From positions 4,216,001 through 4,280,000 of the forward strand of contig NZ_CP019510.1 of the NCBI RefSeq assembly GCF_002002885.1: a stretch of DNA of 64,000 bases. Direction: 5' to 3'. Of the stretch, positions 42,081 through 50,383 are shown in pieces. Numbering within the stretch: the stretch's first letter is position 1; each line of letters begins with the position of its first letter. A model generated the notes under the pieces. The model was not told the origin of the DNA. It saw nothing but the letters and a program-made list of their open reading frames with translations, and did not search any database. The stretch comes from Janthinobacterium sp. LM6. Lineage in GTDB: Bacteria; Pseudomonadota; Gammaproteobacteria; Burkholderiales; Burkholderiaceae_D. The position numbers were made by a program, and so were the translations under genes.

Positions 42081-42611
42081 ATGCTCAAGGGAACACTCTG
42101 TACCGTCCGGCATTTGCAGGCCGCCGACCTGAATACCTATATTTCCCTCGTCAACGACCTGCCCTCGCGCGGCGAGTTTTTCTCGATGCAATTCAAGTCG
42201 CCCGAGGCCATGCGGCGCGACTTCCTGCAATCGGGCTTCGTGACCGAGGACAGCGAATTGTTCCTCATCGAAGATCACGCCCAGCACATCATCGGCACGA
42301 TCACGCACTTCAAGAGCCGCACGCCAGCCTCGCGCGAGATCGGCTACCGCCTGTTCGACCGGCAGCGGGACGGACGCGGCTACATCAGCGAAGCGACGCG
42401 CCTGCTGGTCGACTACCTGTTCAATGCCTATCCGTATCACCGGCTGGAGCTGCTGATGGACCCGCAAAACATCGGTTCCGAGCGCATCGCGCAAAAGAAC
42501 GGCTTTACCCAGGAAGGCTTGCTGCGCCAGGCCTTCTTTATCAACGGCATCATGCGCGATGTCAAAATGTACAGCCTGCTGCGTCCCGAATGGCAGGCGC
42601 GCCTGCGCTGA
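42081..42611 (+). CDS. GNAT acetyltransferase, RimJ/RimL-like
   Basis: A 176-aa N-acetyltransferase of the RimJ/RimL (Acetyltransf_3) kind. Visible features are the EIGYRLFDRQRDGRGYISEA acetyl-CoA loop (Q/RxxGxG/A as RDGRGY), and MDPQNIGSERIAQKNGFTQE near the C-terminus. The substrate is unknown: ribosomal proteins, amino acids or antibiotics are options for the family. Confidence 0.85.
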   Translation: MLKGTLCTVRHLQAADLNTYISLVNDLPSRGEFFSMQFKSPEAMRRDFLQSGFVTEDSELFLIEDHAQHIIGTITHFKSRTPASREIGYRLFDRQRDGRGYISEATRLLVDYLFNAYPYHRLELLMDPQNIGSERIAQKNGFTQEGLLRQAFFINGIMRDVKMYSLLRPEWQARLR

Positions 42612-42631
42612 CTTGTTACCGCAGCGCCCCG

Positions 42632-42686
42632 ATTGTAATAAGTTGTATTAGACGTGGAACAAGGTTGCGGCAGCAGATATAGTCCA
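42632..42686 (+). promoter_or_regulatory. shared promoter element, copy A
   Basis: ATTGTAATAAGTTG (42632-42645) followed 32 nt later by TATAGTCCA (42678-42686), 45 nt before the glycine-zipper gene. The same two blocks, 31 nt apart, precede the YXWGXW gene at 59735. TATAGT can serve as a -10; the upstream 14-mer looks like an activator site. Confidence 0.5.
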
Positions 42687-42731
42687 GTCCATGCAGATCA
42701 TTGTGATCTCGCCGGAATGGAAGGAAATGCC

Positions 42732-43172
42732 ATGTTGAACAAGAAACTCCTGGGTGCGGTAATGGTAGCGGCAGTGGCTGTGTCTTCGGCCGCAGTCGCC
42801 GGTGACCGCGACTTCAATACCGTTGCAGGCGCCGTTGTCGGGGCGGCCATTGGCAACAGCACCGGCGGACGCAATGGCGCGATCGTCGGTGGTGTGCTGG
42901 GCGCCGCCGTCGGCAACAGCATCAGCACGAATGACCGTTATTACGACCGTGGCGGCTATCGCGGCGGCTACCGCGAAACCTACTATGCGCCTGCGCCGCA
43001 GCCGGTGTACTACGCCCCTGCCCCGCAGCCCGTGTATTACGCGCCGCCACCGCGCTACTACGGCCCGCCGGCTGTCGTCTACGTGCAACCGGGCCGCGGC
43101 TACTACCGCGACCATGGCCGCCGCGACTACTATGACCATGGCCGCGGCCACGGCTGGGGCCATCGCCGTTAA
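42732..43172 (+). CDS. glycine-zipper envelope protein with YYAP repeats
   Basis: A 146-aa exported protein with signal peptide (MLNKKLLGAVMVAAVAVSSA), a glycine-zipper segment (VAGAVVGAAIGNSTGG, then GAIVGGVLGAAVGNS) that can insert as a hairpin in a membrane, and a Tyr/Pro-rich part with APAPQPVYY repeats, ending in a His/Arg/Tyr-rich tail. The ATG at 42732 follows AAGGAA. It resembles small outer-membrane or stress lipoprotein-like proteins; no exact function is known. A strong terminator follows. Confidence 0.78.
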   Translation: MLNKKLLGAVMVAAVAVSSAAVAGDRDFNTVAGAVVGAAIGNSTGGRNGAIVGGVLGAAVGNSISTNDRYYDRGGYRGGYRETYYAPAPQPVYYAPAPQPVYYAPPPRYYGPPAVVYVQPGRGYYRDHGRRDYYDHGRGHGWGHRR

Positions 43173-43199
43173 GCAGCACCCTGCACCTGCACCATGAAA

Positions 43200-43230
43200 A
43201 ACCTGCGCCAGCCTGCTGCCGCAGGTTTTT
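43200..43230 (+). terminator. intrinsic terminator after glycine-zipper gene
   Basis: AACCTGC and GCAGGTT with a 14-nt loop that can itself pair partly, followed by TTTTT. Confidence 0.85.
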
Positions 43231-43321
43231 TTGCGTGAAAGGCAAGGTATCGCCCCTGCACAATATCGGCTAAGCTGTGTCCTATGATCAACATTGCTGG
43301 CCGCCTGGACCGCACCAACCG

Positions 43322-44272
43322 ATGCATTTAATCAAAGACGAGCTCGACTTCGGCCCCTGGCTCGATGCCGCCGCCGGCACCAGCGTGGGCGCCGGCCCCC
43401 TGGCGCGGCGCGAAAACCAGGATAACTTCCTGCTGATCGATGCCAGCGGCCACGCCGTCTGCCTGTCGCGGCAGGCGCCGTTTCATTGCCAGGTGCCGGG
43501 CTGGCCGCGCGGCCACGTGCGCGCCGCCGTGCTCGACGGCATGGGCGGCCACGGCCTGGGGCGTGAAGCGGCGGAAGCGGCCGTGCAAGGCTTGCTGGCC
43601 ATACCCGCCTGCCTTGACACGGCCAGCCTGGCGGCCAGGCTCGACGCCTTGCACACGCGGCTGCAGGACAGTTTCGCCGAGGCCGCGCCAGCCCAGGCGC
43701 GTCCGCCCGGCACCACCCTGACCTTGCTGGAAGTGCCGGCCGGCGAAGCGCCGCTGCTGTATCACGTGGGCGATTCGCGCCTGTATGAAATTGCCGACGG
43801 GACAGCCAGCATCCTCACCGTCGACCACGTGCCGGCCACCGTGTACGCCATGCGCGGCGCGCTCGACGAGACGCGCTGGCGGGCCGCCGTGCACGGCGAA
43901 CACCATCCGCAAATCTCGCAGGCATTCATTTTAGGCAACGCCATCAGCGACAGCTTGCAGCTCGACAAGCCCTTGCGCGGCCTCGATGCGGCCACCTTGC
44001 CGCCGTTCCTCGCGCACCTGGGCGACCGCCGCGTGCTGCGCGTGCGCCCCGGCGCCCACTATCTGCTGGCCAGCGACGGTTTCTGGGCCTGCGAGGACCC
44101 GCTGGCCCTCACGGCCCGCTGGCCCGCCCTGTGCGCCGGCAAGACTGCGGCACAGGCCGTCAGCGCCCTGTTCGACGATTTCCTCTCGCATCCGCCCAAA
44201 GGCTTGCATAGCGACAACATTACCGTGCTGGCGCTGCGCTTCGATGCGGCATTCACCGTCCCAGGCGGCTAA
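43322..44272 (+). CDS. PP2C-family Ser/Thr phosphatase
   Basis: A 316-aa protein phosphatase of the PP2C/Stp type. Metal-binding motifs are visible: REN(Q)DNFLL, AVLDGMGGHG, HVGDSRLYE, LLASDGFW and SDNITVLAL. It removes phosphate from Ser/Thr using Mn or Mg. I use the ATG at 43322; a GTG at 43277 would add 15 residues. It lies 10 kb from the Ser/Thr kinase gene and 2 kb from the FHA gene, which together make a plausible phosphorylation network, although they are separate transcription units. Confidence 0.85.
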   Translation: MHLIKDELDFGPWLDAAAGTSVGAGPLARRENQDNFLLIDASGHAVCLSRQAPFHCQVPGWPRGHVRAAVLDGMGGHGLGREAAEAAVQGLLAIPACLDTASLAARLDALHTRLQDSFAEAAPAQARPPGTTLTLLEVPAGEAPLLYHVGDSRLYEIADGTASILTVDHVPATVYAMRGALDETRWRAAVHGEHHPQISQAFILGNAISDSLQLDKPLRGLDAATLPPFLAHLGDRRVLRVRPGAHYLLASDGFWACEDPLALTARWPALCAGKTAAQAVSALFDDFLSHPPKGLHSDNITVLALRFDAAFTVPGG

Positions 44273-44311
44273 GTAATCGTCAGGAAATTATTGTGAATTT
44301 ATGACAAACAG

Positions 44312-44403
44312 AACCGGATGCTATACAAGGCGCCGACTGCGACGCAGTGCGAGCACTGCTAGCAGTTGGCAAGCCTCGTCGGCCACCTTGTAGAGCGCCG
44401 GTT
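44312..44403. other. 92-nt multi-stem structured element (ncRNA, REPIN or terminator)
   Basis: Nested inverted repeats: AACCGG/CCGGTT (outer), CTATACAAGG/CCTTGTAGAG (one mismatch), GCCGACTGC/GCAGTTGGC (one GU) and GCAGTG/CACTGC around a CGAG loop. CCGAC at 44333 can alternatively pair with GTCGG at 44378. It lies between convergent genes, covers most of the 165-nt gap, and lacks a T-run. It is a folded RNA or a palindromic repeat element. Confidence 0.6.
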
Positions 44404-44437
44404 ACGGAAGTCAGAGATCACAAGAATTTATTGGAGC

Positions 44438-44845
44438 TTACTTAGCGGCCAGGTAGCCGGCCGTCGCCGACACGGACGACAGCACGGCGCCCCAGGCCAT
44501 GTCGATCGCCGTCAAGGCCAGCGGCCAGTCGCGCAAGGTCGCATAGTTGCTCAAATCATAGGTACCGTAGGCAAGCAGTCCCAGCAGCGCGCCCAGCACT
44601 GCCGCCGTGCGCCCGCGGCGCGCGCGCAAGCCTGGCAAAATGGCGAAAATCAGCAATCCCGCCACGTACAGCAGATAAAACAGCACGGCCGGCGCCCAGC
44701 GGGGAGACTCCGCCAGCAGAGGCCCCAGCGCCGCGCCGTACACCGGTTTCATCAGCACCGCCAGCCACAGGGCATCGATGGCCAGGAATACGCACAAGGT
44801 GGCGCCATAGGCTATGGCAAGCTGGAACGGACGTTGGACAGGCAT
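44438..44845 (-). CDS. DUF2177-family membrane protein
   Basis: A 135-aa protein with four hydrophobic helices. IDALWLAVLMKPVYG, LFYLLYVAGLLIFAI, YGTYDLSNYATLRDWP and IDMAWGAVLSS are characteristic of the DUF2177 family. Function is not known. It is convergent with the PP2C gene. Confidence 0.8.
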   Translation of the reverse strand: MPVQRPFQLAIAYGATLCVFLAIDALWLAVLMKPVYGAALGPLLAESPRWAPAVLFYLLYVAGLLIFAILPGLRARRGRTAAVLGALLGLLAYGTYDLSNYATLRDWPLALTAIDMAWGAVLSSVSATAGYLAAK

Positions 44846-44996
44846 GGTCGTCTTTCGGCGTCAGGCGGCGTTGAGAAACAGTTGCGCCAGCATAATGCAA
44901 AACGCCGCCATGCTCACGACAGCCTGTATAAATTGAACCATGCCCATGGCGCGCGGTCTGACGAAAGGATCTCTCCAACGTCACCAGGAGCACGCC

Positions 44997-45842
44997 ATGA
45001 GCAACAGCATCGCTACACCGCAGGCCGGCCCCGCCGGCGCGCCTGACTACGCCGCCATCAAGCAACGCCAGCAGGCAGGCTGGGCCAGCGGCGACTTCGC
45101 CGTCATCGGCGTGACCCTGCAGCCGGTCGGCGAATCACTGGCCGAGGCCGCCGATATCCGCGCCCTGGAAGACGTCATCGACATCGCCGCCGGCAACGGC
45201 AACGCCACCCTGGCGGCGGCGCGCCGCTTTGCCCGTGTCGTCTCCACCGATTATGTGCCGGCGCTGCTGGACAAGGGCCGCGCGCGCGCCGAGGCGGAAG
45301 GACTGGCCGTGACCTTCCGCGTGGCCGACGCCGAAGCCCTGCCCTTCGCGGACGCCAGTTTCGACGCGGCCCTGTCCACCTTTGGCGCCATGTTCGCGCC
45401 CGACCACCGGCGCGCGGCCAGCGAAATGCTGCGCGTGCTGCGTCCCGGCGGGCGCATCGGCATGGCCAACTGGACGCCGGACGGCTTTATCGGACAGCTT
45501 TTCAAGACCATCGGCAAGTATGTGCCGCCCCCGGCAGGCGTGGCGTCGCCCGCCCGCTGGGGCGAAGAAGCGTATGTGCGCGACCTGTTCGGCCAGGAAG
45601 CCAGGCAGGTGCACGGCCAAAACAAAGTCTTCAATTTCCGTTACGCTTCCGCCCGCCACTGGCTGCAAGTCTTCCGCGATTATTACGGCCCCGTCCACAA
45701 GGCCTTTGCCGCGCTGGACGCGGCTGGCGCCGCAGCGCTGGAACAGGAACTGCTCGCCATGCTGGAACGCCTGAATACGGCGGGCGCCCACTCGCTGGTG
45801 GTGCCGGGCGAATATCTGGAAGTCATCATCGGCAAACGGTGA
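44997..45842 (+). CDS. class I SAM-dependent methyltransferase
   Basis: A 281-aa UbiE/COQ5-like methyltransferase. The SAM-binding motif is DIAAGNGNATLAAARR, with D at STDYVPALLDKG, VADAEALPFADASFD and MLRVLRPGGRIGMANW further on. The ATG at 44997 follows CAGGAG. Substrate unknown; small organic molecules are likely. Confidence 0.85.
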   Translation: MSNSIATPQAGPAGAPDYAAIKQRQQAGWASGDFAVIGVTLQPVGESLAEAADIRALEDVIDIAAGNGNATLAAARRFARVVSTDYVPALLDKGRARAEAEGLAVTFRVADAEALPFADASFDAALSTFGAMFAPDHRRAASEMLRVLRPGGRIGMANWTPDGFIGQLFKTIGKYVPPPAGVASPARWGEEAYVRDLFGQEARQVHGQNKVFNFRYASARHWLQVFRDYYGPVHKAFAALDAAGAAALEQELLAMLERLNTAGAHSLVVPGEYLEVIIGKR

Positions 45843-46034
45843 AATTGAATATCCATATCAAAATAACATATCCAGAAAGATATAAAATGTGTTTTTGAGC
45901 AATAGTTTCCATGACATGTATTGCAAGGTGTGACCAGGGACATGAATTTGGGCAAAAAGAGCGCATTCCGCTGCCGTGAAAGTTGCCAAGCGGGCGCAAA
46001 AGCGCGTAAGCTCTCATGTATAACAGAGGGCAAA

Positions 46035-47672
46035 ATGTCCCCGCTCGATTCGAGTCAGAATGTCATGAAAAAATGCAGCAACCCGGAGCACCCGCACTGT
46101 ACGTTCTGGGTCTTGCCTGGGGAAACAGTCTGCGCGGGCAACCACCCGCAAGCGACGACTGCCCCCAGCAGCTACGACCTGTTGACCGCACTGCGCAGCG
46201 CCCGTTCCGAGCCATCGGCAACGGAGAATGCGCACGCCCCTGCTGCTGACGCTGTTACCGCACCGCTGATGGGCGCAGTCGCGCCCGCGCTGCCCACCCG
46301 CATTCCCGCGGCGCTGCCGGCCTCCACGCCAGCAGCTTCGCCTGCCGTCGTTGCCACGGTTGCCACAGCCGCCCACCCCGCCTACCAGCCCGTGCAAGCC
46401 CACCTGCACATCAGCGGCTTCGATCCCCGCGCGGCAGGCGGACGGCAAACCCTGAAAATGGAATTGCGCGGCATGAGCGCCGCCTGCGCGCCGCAGCTGA
46501 CCTTGCGCCTGCGCTCGGACCTGATCCCCCGCGGCGCCGTGCAGCATGATTTCGTGCGCGCCACGCGCGGCGACTGGCGTCCCGTGTTTGTCGAGTTTTC
46601 CTCACGCAACAAAGAACACGGGCAATACCAGATCGACGTCGAAGTGCACAGCCACGTCGATGGCGCCGTGGCGCAGAAATGGGTGTGCACCTTTGTCATC
46701 CTCGTGCCGCGCCGCGACGCCACCTTGACGGAAATCCACCAGATCTTCCTCAGCACGCATAAAAACGTGCGCGTGATGGCCGACGACGCCTCGATCGCCC
46801 GCGTGACGGGCGGCGATGGCTGCAACCTCGACGTGACGGCGCGCAATGCCGGCATCGCCCACGTCGATCTGTCTGCGCCGCAGGGCAAGATCGACATGGG
46901 GTTTACCACCATCGCCTGGGACGAGGAATTGATCGAAGTCGACCTGCCCGCCGCCAGCCACTGTCATCCGCACCCGAGCCAGGCCGCCTGCCTCGTCAAT
47001 GCGGCGCCGGAAGCGGGCGAACAGCGCCAGATCCGCCTGTTCGCGCTGGAAGAATGCATGCTGGGGCGTTTTGAGCTGGTGGACCCGGAAGCCGACGTGC
47101 TGCTCAGCCATTTCAGCCCCGACGGCCAGGACAACAATGGCTTGACTCGCCGCCTGTCGGGCCGCCACGCCATCATCCGGCGCGGCCAGCAAGGCTTTGA
47201 AATCGAGGATGTGTCGCGCTACGGCGTGCTGCTCGATGGCGTGTGGCCAGGCAAGCACAAGCCCGTCGCCCTGCGCCTGGGCATGCGCATCGAATTGTCT
47301 GCCAGCATCAAGGGCATCGTCGTGCTCAGCGTCACGGCCCTGCTTGCGCACGGCGTGATCCTGCACCGCATCGACCACGGCGCCCGCGCCGAGTGTTTTT
47401 ACCTGCTGCTGCCGGAAGCCCAGCCTGCGCCGGCCAGCCACCTTGCCACGCCGCAAGCCAGCTGCCTGCCCGTGCTGTTTCACCGCAATGGCGGTTTCTG
47501 GCACCTGGACACGGCCAGCGGCAAGGAAACCGCGCTGGCACCCGCCACCGCGCTCGACAAGCTCAGCGGCTTCGCGCGGCACAACCGCTTCGCCAGCGAA
47601 CCGTATCCGGAATGCTGGATCATCCGCACCGAGGGCGCTGCCCTTTGCGATAGCACCATGCAAACTGCGTAG
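46035..47672 (+). CDS. FHA-domain protein with N-terminal Cys-rich knuckle
   Basis: A 545-aa protein. C14, C22, C33 and H37 form a possible zinc site at the N-terminus, followed by an Ala/Pro-rich linker, a beta-rich middle (IHQIFLSTHKNVRVM) and an FHA domain around residues 330-420 (LSGRHAIIRRGQQGFEIED, then VSRYGVLLDG). FHA domains bind phosphothreonine. The ATG at 46035 follows GAGGG. It probably reads out a Ser/Thr kinase, perhaps the one at 54.3 kb. The stretch 45843-46034 before it holds no gene. Confidence 0.75.
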   Translation: MSPLDSSQNVMKKCSNPEHPHCTFWVLPGETVCAGNHPQATTAPSSYDLLTALRSARSEPSATENAHAPAADAVTAPLMGAVAPALPTRIPAALPASTPAASPAVVATVATAAHPAYQPVQAHLHISGFDPRAAGGRQTLKMELRGMSAACAPQLTLRLRSDLIPRGAVQHDFVRATRGDWRPVFVEFSSRNKEHGQYQIDVEVHSHVDGAVAQKWVCTFVILVPRRDATLTEIHQIFLSTHKNVRVMADDASIARVTGGDGCNLDVTARNAGIAHVDLSAPQGKIDMGFTTIAWDEELIEVDLPAASHCHPHPSQAACLVNAAPEAGEQRQIRLFALEECMLGRFELVDPEADVLLSHFSPDGQDNNGLTRRLSGRHAIIRRGQQGFEIEDVSRYGVLLDGVWPGKHKPVALRLGMRIELSASIKGIVVLSVTALLAHGVILHRIDHGARAECFYLLLPEAQPAPASHLATPQASCLPVLFHRNGGFWHLDTASGKETALAPATALDKLSGFARHNRFASEPYPECWIIRTEGAALCDSTMQTA

Positions 47673-47708
47673 TAACACTGTTGTAAGTCTGCAGTTATCC
47701 GCAAGGCT

Positions 47709-47813
47709 CTAGCGTGGTACCAGTACGAGAAAAATCATCGACAGGCCGAGTATAAACACCGCTTCCAGCGTAAACACGATGGCGGGAATCTGCAATTCGC
47801 GCGGGATTTTCAT
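47709..47813 (-). CDS. 34-aa single-helix membrane peptide
   Basis: MKIPRELQIPAIVFTLEAVF followed by ILGLSMIFLVLVPR: a short basic start and one hydrophobic helix. The ATG at 47813 is preceded by GAAGAGGTG. It is too short for standard gene finding. It lies alone in the 400-nt gap 47673-48071. No function is recognised; it may be a small regulatory membrane peptide. Confidence 0.5.
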   Translation of the reverse strand: MKIPRELQIPAIVFTLEAVFILGLSMIFLVLVPR

Positions 47814-48071
47814 GGCGACACCTCTTCAAAACGCAGGACTGCTTTCAGCATAGCGCGCCCTGCGCCGATTACATTATCAGCCGCACAACACACTTGACCG
47901 GCCGGCATCAGGCGCCGAGTTCGCCATCCCGTCCATCCCGACACATAATTTAACAAATTATCGACAGATATTCCGCAAATAGCCCACAGCGACGCCCTTG
48001 CGTACTGTATATTCATCCAGTTAATATCCATGACATTTCACAAAGCGCCCAGAGGGCGTTTTACATTTCCT

Positions 48072-48671
48072 ATGGCTTCCAACAAAGCGCATCATGCGAC
48101 CGGTTGGGCTGCCGGCGTGATCGCCGCGGCCCTGGTCGCGCACGCTGGCGCCGGCGGCCCCTATCAAGTGCTGAGCATGCTCGCCTTTGTCATGGGCGCG
48201 CTGGGCGGCACGGCGCCGGACTGGCTGGAAGTGGCCTGGTGGGCGCGCACGCACCGGCTGTGGATCACGCACCGCACGTGGACGCACTGGGGCCTGGCCT
48301 GGATCGCCCTGCTCGTCTACACGTGGATGCAATTGCCGCACCACCTGTGGGCGCCGCCCCTGTTCGGCTTTGCCGCCGGCGGCATCATGCATCTGCTGGC
48401 CGACTGGCCCAATCCGCTGGGCGTGCCATGGATCTTCCGCCGCCACTCGCTGCGCTGGTGGAAAAGCGGCCGCCACGACATCATCGTCATCATCGCCGCC
48501 TGGCTGGCCGCCACCATCGTGGCCGACCACGTGTTTTTCGACGGCATCCACTGGCAGCGCAGCGTGCTGGCGCTGGACAGCCTGCTGCACTGGTCCGCCA
48601 CGGCCCTGCAGCAAGCCTGGGCGGATCTGCAACAGTGGCAGGAGCGCTGGCGCCTGGGCGGCGGACAGTAA
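48072..48671 (+). CDS. DUF457/YdjM-type membrane-bound putative hydrolase
   Basis: A 199-aa membrane protein with HHATGWAAGV, GTAPDWLE, THRTWTHW and HLLADWPNPLG, the conserved His/Asp pattern of YdjM (DUF457, 'metal-dependent hydrolase'). In E. coli the relative ydjM is an SOS gene; no LexA box is visible here. The start at 48072 fits the family; 48030 is an alternative. Confidence 0.78.
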   Translation: MASNKAHHATGWAAGVIAAALVAHAGAGGPYQVLSMLAFVMGALGGTAPDWLEVAWWARTHRLWITHRTWTHWGLAWIALLVYTWMQLPHHLWAPPLFGFAAGGIMHLLADWPNPLGVPWIFRRHSLRWWKSGRHDIIVIIAAWLAATIVADHVFFDGIHWQRSVLALDSLLHWSATALQQAWADLQQWQERWRLGGGQ

Positions 48672-48695
48672 TTGACGCCGCCCGCATGGCAATGT

Positions 48696-48714
48696 GATAA
48701 TGAGTATCATTCTC
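48696..48714 (+). promoter_or_regulatory. Fur box upstream of FecI-type sigma gene
   Basis: GATAATGAGTATCATTCTC, close to the consensus GATAATGATAATCATTATC, 66 nt before the GTG start of the sigma factor gene. Iron-replete Fur would repress the unit. Confidence 0.85.
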
Positions 48715-48780
48715 AAACAGCCCAGCCAGCCGGCACCCCGCGTTCCGTCAGCCCAGCCCTTCCTTTGCCTGGAGAACGCA

Positions 48781-49299
48781 GTGAGCACCGTCAGTCCTGT
48801 CCATGCCTGCCACCTGAAGACCCTGTACAGCGAGCACCACGGCTGGCTGTATGGCTGGCTGCGCGGCAAGCTGGGCAACCGCGCCGAAGCGGCCGACCTG
48901 GCGCAGGACACCTTTTTGCGCCTGCTGGGCAAGCGCGAGGTGACACCGCTGGCGCCCCTGCGCGAGCCGCGCGGCTACCTGGCGACGATTGCGCGCGGCT
49001 TGCTGATCGACCGCTACCGGCGCCAGGCGCTGGAGCAGGCCTACCTGGAAGCGCTGGCGCAGCAAGCCGAGCAAACGACGATCAGCGCCGAAACGCATGC
49101 CATCATCATCGAAACCCTGCTCGCCGTCGACCGCCTGCTCGACCGCCTGGGCGCGCGCACGCGGACCATCTTCCTGCTGGCACAAATCGAAGAGCTGAGT
49201 TACGTGGACATCAGCCGGCGCCTCGGCGTCTCCCTGCCGACCGTGAAAAAGCACCTGGTGCGCGCCTACACGGAATGCCTGATGCTGGCGGCCGCCTGA
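48781..49299 (+). CDS. fecI: FecI-type ECF sigma factor
   Basis: A 172-aa ECF sigma factor of the iron-starvation class. Region 2 has EAADLAQDTFLRLL and IARGLLIDRYRR; region 4 has LSYVDISRRLGVSLPTVKKH. The GTG at 48781 is preceded by GGAGAACGCA, giving MSTVSPVHAC; ATG codons further upstream lie inside the Fur box. It would direct polymerase to the TonB receptor gene when the receptor signals ligand. Confidence 0.88.
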   Translation: MSTVSPVHACHLKTLYSEHHGWLYGWLRGKLGNRAEAADLAQDTFLRLLGKREVTPLAPLREPRGYLATIARGLLIDRYRRQALEQAYLEALAQQAEQTTISAETHAIIIETLLAVDRLLDRLGARTRTIFLLAQIEELSYVDISRRLGVSLPTVKKHLVRAYTECLMLAAA

Positions 49300-50267
49300 T
49301 GTTCGGCGCCGCAACCTCACCTTCCGCCCCCATCCCCCGCAAGGTGCTGGCCGCCGCCGCCCACTGGCATGTGGAGCTCCAGTGCGGCAGCGCCGACCCG
49401 GCTGCCCTGCAGGCATGGCGCGACGCCAGCACCGAGCATGAACGGGCCTGGGATCTGCTGCGGCGCATGGACGGCCAGCTGGGCGCGATACCGGCAGCGC
49501 TGGCGATGCCGGCGCTGCAGGCGGCGCAACAGCGCCGGCGCGCGGCCGCCAAGATACTCGCCCTGCTGGTGGCGGCCGGCGGCGGCATCGCGCTGGGCCG
49601 GGAGGGCTTGCAATCGGGCCCATGGCAAGCCCTGACGGCGTCCTTGCGCACGGCGCCGGGCCAGCGCCGCCATGTGGCGCTGGCCGATGGCGGAGGCATG
49701 GAGATGAACACGGATACGGCGGCCGATGTCGATTACGGCGCCAGCCATCGCCGCATCCGCCTGCACCGTGGCGAAATCATGATCACGACGGCGCCCGACC
49801 CGCGCCCCTTCCTCGTCGACACGCCGCACGGCGTGATCCGCGCGCTGGGCACGCGCTTCGGCATACGCTGCGCCGACGATGGCAGCACCGTCAGCGTCTT
49901 CGAGCACGCCGTGGAAGTACGCTGCGCGGCGCGCCCGGACGCCGTGCGGCGCCTGGAAGCAGGCCAGCAGCTGCGTTTCAGCGCAACTGGCGCGGATAGT
50001 GTGCAGGCCACGCAAGCGCACCAGGACAGCTGGCTGCGCGGCATGCTGGTGGCGGCCGACTGGCCACTGCAACAGCTGGTAGCGGAACTGGCGCGCTACC
50101 GGCGCGGTCGTCTCGTCTGCGACGCCGGCGTGGCGCGGCGCCCCGTCACGGGCACCTACCGCCTCGACGATATCGACGCCGTGCTGGAAAGCCTGTGCGC
50201 CTCGCACGGGCTGCAAGTGACGTACTTCACGCGCTACTGGGCCACGGTGGCGGCCCGTTCAACGTAA
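49299..50267 (+). CDS. fecR: FecR-type anti-sigma regulator
   Basis: A 322-aa FecR-family protein: cytoplasmic N-terminus with DUF4880-like helix (AAAHWHVELQCG, WDLLRRMDGQL), one membrane segment (ILALLVAAGGGIAL, about residues 85-100), and a periplasmic FecR domain (RRIRLHRGEIMITTAP, VIRALGTRFGIRC). TGATG overlap with fecI shows coupling. It relays the signal from the receptor STN domain to the sigma factor. Confidence 0.88.
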   Translation: MFGAATSPSAPIPRKVLAAAAHWHVELQCGSADPAALQAWRDASTEHERAWDLLRRMDGQLGAIPAALAMPALQAAQQRRRAAAKILALLVAAGGGIALGREGLQSGPWQALTASLRTAPGQRRHVALADGGGMEMNTDTAADVDYGASHRRIRLHRGEIMITTAPDPRPFLVDTPHGVIRALGTRFGIRCADDGSTVSVFEHAVEVRCAARPDAVRRLEAGQQLRFSATGADSVQATQAHQDSWLRGMLVAADWPLQQLVAELARYRRGRLVCDAGVARRPVTGTYRLDDIDAVLESLCASHGLQVTYFTRYWATVAARST

Positions 50268-50383
50268 TTATTTTCAGTTTTTTTTGCGCCAGGGGTTGGT
50301 GTTTTGCCCGGCTGCTTCGGCTTGACAAGTAAGAAGCCGATTCATTGGCCATTTTCTTATCCCTCTGAGCAGAAAGACCGAGC

